Assembly: GCA_046348685.1 (NCBI GenBank)
Contig: JAXMDT010000021.1
Location: forward strand, 1-7,453
DNA from: JAXMDT01 sp046348685
GTDB lineage: Bacteria; Pseudomonadota; Alphaproteobacteria; Rickettsiales; UBA998
Reading direction: 5' to 3'
Length of the DNA: 7,453 nt
The notes beneath the pieces were generated by a model. That model ran no database searches. It saw nothing but the letters and a program-made list of their open reading frames with translations, and was not told where the DNA came from. The position numbers and the translations under genes were made by a program. How positions within the stretch are numbered: the first letter of the stretch is position 1; each line of letters opens with the position of its first letter. This document shows positions 1 to 6,140 of the stretch, in pieces.

Positions 1-269
1 GGCGTAAACGCGTCGATCCTATGCGCTTGGCCTTCAGAAGCTTTTTCGATGAAGCGGTAAACCACGCCCTGGTGGTTTTTTTTATAACGGAAATGGGTCA
101 TGCCCCATAACGCATAAAAAGGAATATAAATGGCGCAAATCCACCCAAACCGCACTGATGGAGAACCTGGGAGGATATTGTAGGTGCCTGGTAATGTCAG
201 AATTGAGATTAATAGCGAGGCATAAAATATGACGCTATTAACTATGCTGACATATCTTTCTTTTTCCAA
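1..269 (-). CDS. Hypothetical small membrane protein with two predicted transmembrane segments (3' end beyond window)
   Basis: Reading the minus strand, an open frame runs from a stop at 342-344 to the window edge without interruption. It has no ATG near its upstream end. I place the start at the TTG at 269-267 because a GGAGG Shine-Dalgarno (276-280) lies 6 nt before it. The 89 visible residues begin MEKERYVSIVNSVIFYASLL. Two hydrophobic stretches are visible, at about residues 7-28 and 41-58, followed by a basic, soluble-looking tail (FRYKKNHQG, then a helix-like RFIEKASEGQAHRID). This suggests an integral membrane protein with a cytoplasmic C-terminal region. An alternative upstream TTG at 287-285 has no ribosome binding site. 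I do not recognise a family. It is divergent from acpP and unlikely to be part of that cluster. The gene is truncated by the window, not visibly broken. Confidence 0.6.
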   Translation of the reverse strand, partial: MEKERYVSIVNSVIFYASLLISILTLPGTYNILPGSPSVRFGWICAIYIPFYALWGMTHFRYKKNHQGVVYRFIEKASEGQAHRIDAFT

Positions 270-275
270 CGGCCC

Positions 276-280
276 CCTCC
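276..280 (-). promoter_or_regulatory. Shine-Dalgarno site supporting a TTG start
   Basis: On the minus strand GGAGG is followed by a 6-nt spacer and then TTG at 269. This strong site is the main reason for starting the leftmost gene at a non-ATG codon. It lies inside the longer open frame, so it could be a chance G-rich codon run. Confidence 0.5.
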
Positions 281-379
281 GCTCCAATAACGCTTTGGGG
301 TTACGTTTTATTTCCTGTATTGTAAAGCAACGTGCTCTAACCTATCTCTGAAAATGGCTTTTCTTTTGGAGCCCTTGTT

Positions 380-406
380 TTTACAGCACTAGTAGTGGAA
401 TATGAT
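380..406 (+). promoter_or_regulatory. Candidate promoter for acpP-fabF(-mltG)
   Basis: TTTACA (380-385) and TATGAT (401-406) each match five of six bases of the sigma-70 consensus hexamers, but the 15-nt spacing is short. A small inverted repeat CACT-AGT-AGTG (387-397) sits between them. A GGGG-TGG-CCCC mini-hairpin (408-418) lies just downstream, in the predicted leader. An alternative is TTGCGG (431-436) with a weaker TTTAAC (454-459) at 17-nt spacing. Either would give a short leader for acpP. The assignment rests on motif matching only. Confidence 0.35.
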
Positions 407-483
407 TGGGGTGGCCCCCTAAATATTCACTTGCGGAAAGCCCTTTCTTGCGCTTTAACCCTAACCCAATATTCTTTAATTTT

Positions 484-489
484 AAGGAG
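484..489 (+). promoter_or_regulatory. Ribosome binding site fixing the acpP start
   Basis: AAGGAG lies 6 nt before the ATG at 496. An in-frame ATG at 406 would add 30 residues unlike any acyl carrier protein and has no such site. The ATG at 496 is therefore the start. Confidence 0.85.
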
Positions 490-495
490 CCAGCC

Positions 496-738
496 ATGAG
501 CGATATCGCAGAACGCGTAAAAAAGATTGTTATTGAACACCTCGGTGTAGAAGCCGATAAAGTTACCCCTGAGGCGAGCTTCATCGATGATCTCGGTGCG
601 GACAGCCTGGACACCGTGGAACTGGTCATGGCGTTTGAAGAAGAGTTTGGCTGCGAGATTCCGGACGATGCGGCTGAGAAAATTCAGACTGTTAAAGACG
701 CCGTTACGTACCTCGAACAGCATGCAATGGCGGCGTAA
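496..738 (+). CDS. acpP: Acyl carrier protein
   Basis: This 80-residue acidic protein carries growing acyl chains on a 4'-phosphopantetheine arm during cytosolic type II fatty acid synthesis. The attachment motif is clear: GADSLDTVEL, with the modified serine at residue 37. The family pattern is present throughout, from an N-terminal helix (MSDIAERVKKIVIEHLGV) through the FIDDLGADSLD loop and the acidic recognition helix II (ELVMAFEEEFG) to the conserved IPDDAAEKIQTVKDAVTYL. Length and ends are normal for AcpP. A strong AAGGAG site precedes the start. fabF follows after 18 nt on the same strand, the usual alphaproteobacterial and wider bacterial arrangement, so the two are probably co-transcribed. 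The fabD and fabG genes that often precede acpP are not immediately upstream; a divergent unrelated gene is there instead. Confidence 0.98.
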   Translation: MSDIAERVKKIVIEHLGVEADKVTPEASFIDDLGADSLDTVELVMAFEEEFGCEIPDDAAEKIQTVKDAVTYLEQHAMAA

Positions 739-756
739 GCAGCGCCTTCTTTTTCA

Positions 757-2016
757 ATGGCACGACGTATCGTAGTTACCGGTCTTGGATTAGTTACGCC
801 GCTGGCATGCGGGGTGGAAGAGACATGGGAAAAACTGATAGCCGCCGAATCCGGACTCGGTAAAATCAAAGCGTTCGATCCATCCGACCTGCCCGCGCAG
901 GTTGCCGGGGAAGTGCCGATTGGCGCTGGCAAGGGATTGTTTAATGCCGATGATTGGATGCCCCCCAAAGACCAGAAAAAAGTGGATGATTTTATCATCT
1001 ATGCAATAGCGGCGGCAACGCAGGCCGTCAGAGACGCGGGATGGGAAAATCCATCCGAAGAGGAAAAGCTGAAAACGGGCGTCCTGATTGGATCAGGCAT
1101 TGGCGGCCTGAAGCGCATCGAGGAAACGACGCGCATACTGATCGAAAGCGGCCCGCGCCGCATTAGCCCCTTCTTTATCCCGGCCTCGTTGATCAATTTG
1201 GCTTCCGGACACGTATCAATCCAATATGGCTTCAAAGGCCCGAATCACGCTGTTGTTACGGCATGTTCGACCGGCGCGCATGCCATTGGCGATTCGGCGG
1301 AAATCATTCGCCGCGGCGATGCCGATGTAATGGTCGCAGGCGGAACGGAAGCCACGGTATGTAAAATCGGCATGGCGGGATTTGCCGCCCTGCGCGCGCT
1401 TTCCACCAGTTATAACGACACGCCTGCAAAAGCTTCCCGCCCCTGGGACAAAGGCCGCGACGGATTCGTTATGGGTGAAGGCGCCGGTATCGTCGTCCTC
1501 GAGGAATATGAGCATGCGAAAAAACGCGGCGCGAAAATTTATGCCGAATTAACAGGTTACGGTCTTTCCGGCGACGCCTACCATATCACCGCCCCCGCCG
1601 AAGATGGCGATGGCGGGTTCCGTGCCATGAAAATGGCGCTGGAAAAAGCAAAGCTGGGAACCGATCAGATCGATTATATCAACGCACACGGCACCTCGAC
1701 ACCGCTTGGCGATGAAATCGAGCTTGGCGCGGTTAAACGCCTGTTCGGGCAGGATGCGTACAAGCTCGCCATGTCTTCCACTAAATCTTCCATCGGGCAT
1801 TTGCTTGGCGCGGCAGGGAGCGTAGAAGCGATCTTTTCTATTCTCGCACTGAACAACAGCATTATTCCGCCGACGCTTAACCTCGAGAATCCATCCGAAT
1901 CATGCGATCTCAATCTCGTACCGCATAAAGCGCAGGAAAAGAAATTAAATGCCGTTCTTTCCAATGCCTTTGGCTTTGGTGGCACGAATTCATCTCTGAT
2001 CTTCACACGCGTCTGA
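757..2016 (+). CDS. fabF: Beta-ketoacyl-[acyl-carrier-protein] synthase II
   Basis: This 419-residue condensing enzyme extends acyl-ACP by two carbons using malonyl-ACP, with release of CO2. The family's catalytic residues are all visible: nucleophile Cys170 in VVTACSTGAHAIGD, His311 in INAHGTSTPLGD, and Lys343 and His348 in SSTKSSIGHLLGAAG. The N-terminus RIVVTGLGLVTPL and the glycine-rich C-terminus NAFGFGGTNSSLIF are typical. Length matches FabF (about 410-420), and residues through the whole thiolase fold look intact. FabF is favoured over FabB by length, the overall motif pattern and the position after acpP. The ATG at 757 fits the usual N-terminus (MARRIVVTG) but has no recognisable Shine-Dalgarno; the 18 nt after acpP are pyrimidine-rich. 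Translation may therefore depend on coupling to acpP. mltG follows 64 nt downstream. Confidence 0.97.
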   Translation: MARRIVVTGLGLVTPLACGVEETWEKLIAAESGLGKIKAFDPSDLPAQVAGEVPIGAGKGLFNADDWMPPKDQKKVDDFIIYAIAAATQAVRDAGWENPSEEEKLKTGVLIGSGIGGLKRIEETTRILIESGPRRISPFFIPASLINLASGHVSIQYGFKGPNHAVVTACSTGAHAIGDSAEIIRRGDADVMVAGGTEATVCKIGMAGFAALRALSTSYNDTPAKASRPWDKGRDGFVMGEGAGIVVLEEYEHAKKRGAKIYAELTGYGLSGDAYHITAPAEDGDGGFRAMKMALEKAKLGTDQIDYINAHGTSTPLGDEIELGAVKRLFGQDAYKLAMSSTKSSIGHLLGAAGSVEAIFSILALNNSIIPPTLNLENPSESCDLNLVPHKAQEKKLNAVLSNAFGFGGTNSSLIFTRV

Positions 2017-2080
2017 GGCATTTTAAGTTTAGCGTGTCTCTAATCACTGGATTTTTAAATTCTACATTCGCTATAACGAA

Positions 2081-3007
2081 ATGATGAAAGCGTTTCTCAT
2101 CATCGTGATTACGGGCATGCTGCTGCTGGCTGCCGGCTGGTTCAGCTTGACGTACTATGCCAACCATCCTGGACCGCTTTCCGATACAACTATCATCATG
2201 ATTGAACCGGGCGACAGCTTTGATGAAATCACAGATCAACTCGCCGAACAAAAAGCGATTTCTTTTCCTCTGCTTTTCAAAGCATGGGTCGTGGCGCACG
2301 GCTTACATCATCAATTCAAGGCAGGGGAATTCGAGCTTGAAAAGGATATTACGCCGGATGCAATCATCGATATTCTGGTCGGCGGAAAATCCATACAGCA
2401 TTCCGTAACAGTTCCGGAAGGTTTGATATCAAAGGATATCCTGACGATCGTTCGCGATACCAAGCTGCTCACCGGCGATCCCCCTGCTTCTCTTCCAGAA
2501 GGCACGCTTTTGCCGGAAACCTATTATTTCCTTCGCAACACGTCACGGACGGAAATTATCCGCCGCATGCAGGATGCGATGCGGCGCACGCTTGATACGG
2601 CTTGGCAAGGGCGGGATCAAAACCTGCCTTTTACTACTAAAGAAGAAGCACTTATTCTTGCTTCGATCGTCGAAAAGGAAACAGGCATAGCCGAGGAACG
2701 TCCGCATGTCGCATCAGTTTTCGTCAATCGGCTGCGGCAGAATATGAAGCTGCAATCGGACCCAACTACACTTTACGGTGTGTATGCTAAAACCGGTGAG
2801 CTTAAACAGTCGCTTACGTTCAAGGATTTGGAGCAATCAACTCCTTATAACACCTATGTTATCGAGGGGTTGCCACCTGGACCCATCTGTCATCCGGGCA
2901 AGGAATCCATCCAGGCTGTCCTGCATCCGACTGATACGCGTGATCTCTATTTTGTGGCAACCGGAACCGGCGGACACGCGCGTTTGCCGAAACCTATCGG
3001 AACATAA
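2081..3007 (+). CDS. mltG: Endolytic murein transglycosylase (YceG-like), 3' end apparently frameshifted
   Basis: MltG cleaves nascent glycan strands in peptidoglycan and is thought to set their length. The 308-residue product has a single N-terminal membrane anchor (about residues 3-25). A LysM-like subdomain follows (about 35-105, IEPGDSFDEITDQLAEQKAI), and then the YceG catalytic domain. Family landmarks are clear: VPEG (111-114), LPETYYF (144-150), the catalytic-glutamate motif SIVEKETG with Glu198, VFVNRLRQNMKLQSDPTT, TPYNTY, GLPPGPICHPG and LYFVATGTGGH. After GGH (to His299) the frame reads ARLPKPIGT and stops. The usual ending with a conserved (A/S)xHN element is instead present in another frame at 2997-3023 (SEHNDNAL), which suggests a one-base shift. 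The catalytic domain is complete, so activity is likely retained. Position after fabF is standard. Tandem ATGs at 2081 and 2084 have only a weak ribosome binding site. Confidence 0.93.
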   Translation: MMKAFLIIVITGMLLLAAGWFSLTYYANHPGPLSDTTIIMIEPGDSFDEITDQLAEQKAISFPLLFKAWVVAHGLHHQFKAGEFELEKDITPDAIIDILVGGKSIQHSVTVPEGLISKDILTIVRDTKLLTGDPPASLPEGTLLPETYYFLRNTSRTEIIRRMQDAMRRTLDTAWQGRDQNLPFTTKEEALILASIVEKETGIAEERPHVASVFVNRLRQNMKLQSDPTTLYGVYAKTGELKQSLTFKDLEQSTPYNTYVIEGLPPGPICHPGKESIQAVLHPTDTRDLYFVATGTGGHARLPKPIGT

Positions 3008-3023
3008 CGATAACGCGTTATGA
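2978..3023 (+). other. mltG: Apparent one-base frameshift at the mltG 3' end
   Basis: Between the GGH codons (ending 2977) and the codons for SEHNDNAL (2997-3020, stop 3021-3023) there are 19 bases. As I recall the E. coli protein, six codons (18 bases) separate GGH from its ASHN. One surplus base would explain the mismatch. The AAA run at 2990-2992 and the TTT run at 2983-2985 are plausible sites. Dropping one A would give GGH-ARLPNL-SEHNDNAL, ending at 3023. This may be a sequencing or assembly error or a real late frameshift that swaps the last few residues. Confidence 0.6.
3010..3021. repeat. Perfect 12-bp palindrome
   Basis: ATAACGCGTTAT reads the same on both strands and straddles the end of mltG and its shifted-frame stop. 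It could be a dimeric regulator site for the downstream OmpA-like gene, but it lies about 140 bp upstream of that gene's predicted -10. It may be chance. Confidence 0.3.
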
Positions 3024-3114
3024 AGTATAAGCCTATCTTAGGAGACAGCGCCAGCGCCACACCGTCACACGTTAAATGCCACATGCGGTGGAAAGATCGT
3101 TTAAATTACCGAGT

Positions 3115-3137
3115 TTGCTCACATAATTAATGTGCAA
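3115..3137. repeat. Imperfect inverted repeat upstream of the OmpA-like gene promoter
   Basis: The left arm TTG-(CT)-CACAT pairs with the right arm ATGTGCAA around an AATTA centre, giving 8 paired positions per arm with a 2-nt bulge on the left. It overlaps or abuts the expected -35 region of the promoter at 3151-3159, where an activator or repressor would bind. No regulator can be named. Confidence 0.35.
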
Positions 3138-3150
3138 TCCACGTTAATAT

Positions 3151-3159
3151 TGATATAGT
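3151..3159 (+). promoter_or_regulatory. Extended -10 promoter for the OmpA-like gene
   Basis: TG-A-TATAGT is a TGnTATAAT-type extended -10 with one mismatch. The corresponding -35 region (about 3131-3136, TGTGCA) is poor, as is common for extended -10 promoters. Transcription would begin near 3166, giving a leader of roughly 58 nt. The gap of about 200 bp after mltG makes a separate promoter likely. Confidence 0.5.
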
Positions 3160-3209
3160 CCGTCTCAAGGTGGGGTGAATTCCGCCGACTCGCTTGGGAT
3201 AAAGTACAT

Positions 3210-3214
3210 AAAGG
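3210..3214 (+). promoter_or_regulatory. Ribosome binding site choosing the OmpA-like start
   Basis: AAAGG at 3210-3214 abuts the ATG at 3215 and is too close to serve it. It is 9 nt before the ATG at 3224, a good distance. Starting at 3224 also gives a classic MKK signal-peptide N-terminus. Confidence 0.65.
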
Positions 3215-3223
3215 ATGATGCAC

Positions 3224-3784
3224 ATGAAAAAAATGTCACTGATCGCACTGGGAGCTTTGGCAGCGCTGTGGGCTGCACCGGTTTCCGTCGGCGCACAACC
3301 CGATAATCGCGACGTCGTAAAAGACGAGCGCAGCAATGTAAAGAATACCTTCGGCAACTGCGTTCGCACCAAATGGATGAACAACCGCGACGACTGCGGC
3401 GCTGGCGTAACCATCGACAAGGAAATGCTGACCGTCTACTTCGCGTTCGATAGCGCGCAACTGACGCCAGCTGCTACCAATAAACTGAATAACCTGGTCA
3501 ACATCCTGAAGCGCGCGAATAACGTCGCTAGCGTGAATATCGTTGGCTATGCGGATCAGATCGGTAACAACAACTACAATTATCGCCTCTCCGCACGCCG
3601 TGCTGATGCTGTGAAAAACTACCTTTCTTCGCGTGGCTATAACAACCTCAATAAAACTGAGGTGCGCGCGTTTGGTGAAAGCGCTCCGGTATCTGATTGC
3701 CGCGGCGTCAAAGGAAACGAGCTCAAAGCCTGCCTGTGGCGCGATCGCCGTGTGGAAGTCGAGCTGAATATGGTGAAACGATAG
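3224..3784 (+). CDS. OmpA family peptidoglycan-binding protein without a beta-barrel
   Basis: The 186-residue precursor has an Sec signal peptide (MKK, hydrophobic core at about residues 5-20, probable cleavage after VGA at 24). No lipobox cysteine is present, so it is probably periplasmic or loosely outer-membrane associated, not a lipoprotein. A short linker follows containing FGNCVRTKW and DDCGAG. The OmpA C-terminal domain spans about 68-184 and starts VYFAFDSAQLTPAA. Asp111 (GYADQIG) and Arg126 (LSARRADAV) are 15 residues apart, the spacing of the two diaminopimelate-binding residues in OmpA domains, so peptidoglycan binding is likely. Four cysteines (46, 58, 159, 170) could form two disulfides; the Cys46 and Cys58 linker resembles that of beta-/gammaproteobacterial OmpA and RmpM proteins. 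There is no room for an eight-stranded barrel. It has its own promoter and a terminator, so it is probably monocistronic. Confidence 0.9.
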   Translation: MKKMSLIALGALAALWAAPVSVGAQPDNRDVVKDERSNVKNTFGNCVRTKWMNNRDDCGAGVTIDKEMLTVYFAFDSAQLTPAATNKLNNLVNILKRANNVASVNIVGYADQIGNNNYNYRLSARRADAVKNYLSSRGYNNLNKTEVRAFGESAPVSDCRGVKGNELKACLWRDRRVEVELNMVKR

Positions 3785-3812
3785 ACCTCACCACGCTTTA
3801 TTCTATGAAGAA

Positions 3813-3841
3813 GGGAGCCATAGCTATGGCTCCCTTTTTTT
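3813..3841 (+). terminator. Rho-independent terminator of the OmpA-like gene
   Basis: A perfect inverted repeat (3813-3834) forms a 9-bp stem, GGGAGCCAT paired with ATGGCTCCC, with an AGCT loop. Seven T residues (3835-3841) follow directly. It begins 28 nt after the stop codon. The A-rich bases upstream are few, so reverse-strand termination would be weaker. It separates the OmpA-like gene from nadK, implying a nadK promoter in the AT-rich 3842-3917, where I cannot pick a convincing one. Confidence 0.95.
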
Positions 3842-3917
3842 CTTGTCTTTCAACATGCTTGGATATACGTTAAAAAATAGATCGCTTAAATATTAACACT
3901 TATCTTACTTGCACCTT

Positions 3918-4700
3918 ATGACGGAATTTATGCAGATTGGCTGCATCGCGGATGAAACAGAACGTGCGTCTTCTGCGCTCGCCGAACTTCAAAAACGCTA
4001 TGGTGTAAAAGACCTCCGCTCAAGCCGCTCGAGTGCAGATGTCATCGTCGTACTTGGCGGCGACGGCTTCATGCTGCAAATCCTGCATAAATTCCTTGAA
4101 CGCAAAACGCCGATCTACGGCATGAATTGCGGTACGGTCGGCTTTCTCATGAATGATTACAATCTGGAAAATCTGCCCGAGCGCCTTGCCGCCGCTCGCT
4201 CCTCCCTGCTCCATCCTCTATCAATGTATGCGCGCTGCCTGAGCGGTAAAGAGATCGAAGCGCTCGCGATCAACGAGGTCTCACTCTTCCGTGAATCGCG
4301 GCAGGCTGCAAAAGTACGCGTCACGATCGACCACGTTGTTCGATTGAACGAACTGGTCGCTGACGGCGTGCTCGTTGCAACCCCGGCAGGAAGTACGGCC
4401 TATAATTTCTCCGCGGGTGGCCCTATCATTCCGCTTGGCGGCAACCTGCTTGCTTTAACGCCGCTGGCTCCTTTCCGCCCTCGCCGCTGGCGCGGTGCGC
4501 TGCTCAATCATGGCTCCAGTATCAATTTTGAAATCCTAGAGCCCGACAAGAGACCGGTCAGCGCAGTGGCGGATTTTACAGAAATACGAGATGTTACAAG
4601 CGTTTTTATCAGTGAACAGCGCAAGATATCGCTGACGCTTCTTTTCGATCCGGAGCATAATCTGGAAGAGCGTATCACCAAGGAACAATTTGTTTATTAA
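3918..4700 (+). CDS. nadK: NAD kinase
   Basis: NAD kinase phosphorylates NAD to NADP in the cytosol using ATP or polyphosphate and is normally the cell's NADP source. The 260-residue product has every family motif: LGGDG with Asp49 (nucleotide and metal binding, active site), GMNCGTVGFLMN (68-79), the NE pair (119-120) in INEVSLFRE, and DGVLVATPAGSTAYNFSAGGPI (149-170). The C-terminal run ALTPLAPFRPRRWRGALL and the ending LFDPEHNLEERI are of the alphaproteobacterial type. Start choice is uncertain: ATG 3918 has no clear Shine-Dalgarno, a TTG at 3909 is in frame, and ATG 3930 gives MQIGCIADETE, which best matches the usual compact N-terminus (M-x-I-x-x-x-A-S/D). The preceding terminator shows transcription independent of the OmpA-like gene. 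The HD protein starts 92 nt downstream and may be co-transcribed, since I see no terminator between them. Confidence 0.96.
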   Translation: MTEFMQIGCIADETERASSALAELQKRYGVKDLRSSRSSADVIVVLGGDGFMLQILHKFLERKTPIYGMNCGTVGFLMNDYNLENLPERLAAARSSLLHPLSMYARCLSGKEIEALAINEVSLFRESRQAAKVRVTIDHVVRLNELVADGVLVATPAGSTAYNFSAGGPIIPLGGNLLALTPLAPFRPRRWRGALLNHGSSINFEILEPDKRPVSAVADFTEIRDVTSVFISEQRKISLTLLFDPEHNLEERITKEQFVY

Positions 4701-4792
4701 GTGTTTTTCCACCTCACGGGCATCTAATTTTCATAGAATCTTCATACTGCAGCGCCATAACAAGTGATAGATTTATCAAGAGAATTATCGAT

Positions 4793-6130
4793 ATGAATCT
4801 ACAGGAAGCTGCCCATCGTTATACCATGCTTTATCCAGGTTTCGGTTCCTACTCTGGGCAGCCGACGCAGACCGATATGGCGCGTGCCATGCGGGATGCC
4901 ATTGCACTTGCGCATGAAGGAATGAAAGGTGATCAGGGTCAGCGGCCGCTACTTACCTCTGTTGTGAATGAAACGGCCAAGCTTGCGCCGGGTTCAGCTT
5001 CTTTATTCAAAACCTATTTACTCGATAATCCGCAATTGCGCGAATTCGCCGGCCAGCTTGAATTCATGCTGACCGCCCTCGCAGAACGCTCACCGGAAAC
5101 GCTCATGCATATTCAGCACCATACACCGCTTGCGATGTTTTTCTATGAGCAACGTAAAGGCAAGCCGCCGCAATCCACCGAGGACATCAGCGAATTACTG
5201 ACGACGATGGTTGCCGCGCTCGGACATGATTTCGGCAAGGAGGGGGTGAATCCGGCACTCCTGCATAAATCGACACGTATTGATTCGAACCGTTTGGAAT
5301 CTGCATTGGCAGCTTACATCCAAACGGTGCCTGACTATCCGAACAAAGCGCATGACGTCGCATTCCTGCGCGCCGCAAACGATGGAAAATTCGCTTTTGC
5401 CACCGCCGAAGATGCGGCTGCGTTCGCCAAAGGCGATTATGCTAATGCGCGTGCCATTGCAAACGGGTGGGAAAAATCAGAAACACATTTAACCACAGCA
5501 GAAGAACGCGTAGCGCATTCGCTTATTTTCAGCCGGATGGACCACCTGGCGCGACGGTTTATGCCGAATCAAGCCGAGACCTGGCTGACAGGTGCCGAGA
5601 AAACGAGCCTTGCCATGCCACAACGGGGGACATTGACGCCGGAGGAAAGCGCCATCGTCAATTCGCATGATTACATGAGCCAGACATTTTTCGAACAAGT
5701 CAGTCTGCCGCCCTTTCTGCGGGGCGTGAAACAGATCGTCAGCATGGATACGTTTCGCCATGCCGGAACATCAAATAAAATTCCAGAAGCAGCACATCTC
5801 ATTCATCTGACGGATATCTTTGAAGCGCTAACTGCAGACCGTTCCTACCGACAGGCTTTACCGGTCAATACAGCACTCAAAGTTATGAGCGGGATGGCAG
5901 AAAAAAAAGAAATCGATCCTTCTTTGTTCCAGGATTTTGTAGAGCGGAACATTCCGCATACTTATGCTCAGCATTTTGGTTTGGCTGTAGCCAGTGCTAC
6001 TATGACTCCAGAAACATCTGGACCTGTTCCTGCATGGCAAAACCGTATCGGAGAAAAATTGAATTTTCCAGGTACTCTTGCGGCGATGCTCGGTGGAAAT
6101 ACGTTCTCCGCTGCTCAGCCAGAAAGATAA
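4793..6130 (+). CDS. Divergent HD-GYP-like (HD superfamily) protein with a large insertion
   Basis: This 445-residue protein has no signal peptide or membrane segment and is probably cytosolic. Its N-terminal about 95 residues are helical and unrecognised. From about 98 it follows the HD-GYP pattern: SPETLMHIQHH (His106), LGHDFGKEGVNPALLHK (His145, Asp146, Lys149), TLTPEESAIVNSHDY (His292, the usual RHP position), then HLTDIFEALTADRSYRQALP (Asp341; normally ADVYDALTSDRPYR). Two departures are striking. About 110 residues (roughly 165-278) are inserted between the halves. Where HD-GYP proteins have HHERWDGSGYP this one has SMDTFRHAGTSN (317-328), losing the HH pair and the GYP loop. HD-GYP enzymes hydrolyse cyclic di-GMP; this one may be inactive, act on another phosphorylated substrate, or serve as a binding protein. 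The start is supported by AAGAGAA (4778-4784) 8 nt upstream. It converges on the protease gene with 10 bp between stops. Confidence 0.75.
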   Translation: MNLQEAAHRYTMLYPGFGSYSGQPTQTDMARAMRDAIALAHEGMKGDQGQRPLLTSVVNETAKLAPGSASLFKTYLLDNPQLREFAGQLEFMLTALAERSPETLMHIQHHTPLAMFFYEQRKGKPPQSTEDISELLTTMVAALGHDFGKEGVNPALLHKSTRIDSNRLESALAAYIQTVPDYPNKAHDVAFLRAANDGKFAFATAEDAAAFAKGDYANARAIANGWEKSETHLTTAEERVAHSLIFSRMDHLARRFMPNQAETWLTGAEKTSLAMPQRGTLTPEESAIVNSHDYMSQTFFEQVSLPPFLRGVKQIVSMDTFRHAGTSNKIPEAAHLIHLTDIFEALTADRSYRQALPVNTALKVMSGMAEKKEIDPSLFQDFVERNIPHTYAQHFGLAVASATMTPETSGPVPAWQNRIGEKLNFPGTLAAMLGGNTFSAAQPER

Positions 6131-6140
6131 TCAATTGATG

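Noticed and set aside
408..418. GGGG-TGG-CCCC considered as a terminator or attenuator
   Set aside because: The stem is only four pairs and no T-run follows.
406..495. In-frame 30-residue N-terminal extension of acpP from ATG 406
   Set aside because: AcpP has no such extension, the ATG at 496 has an excellent AAGGAG, and 406 coincides with the candidate -10 TATGAT.
2072..2077. TATAAC upstream of mltG considered as a -10 element
   Set aside because: It ends 3 nt before the ATG, which would force a leaderless transcript, and no -35 lies at the right distance.
3020..3130. 36-codon open frame starting with ATG that overlaps the shifted-frame mltG stop as ATGA
   Set aside because: There is no Shine-Dalgarno, and its sequence (MKYKPILGDSASATPSHVKC...) shows no family feature. 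It also runs through the inverted repeat upstream of the next promoter. Translational coupling is possible only if the shifted frame is real.
3870..3896. Several TTAA motifs upstream of nadK, considered as CtrA sites
   Set aside because: CtrA sites need TTAA-N7-TTAA. The spacings here are 12 and 3, so they only reflect AT-richness.
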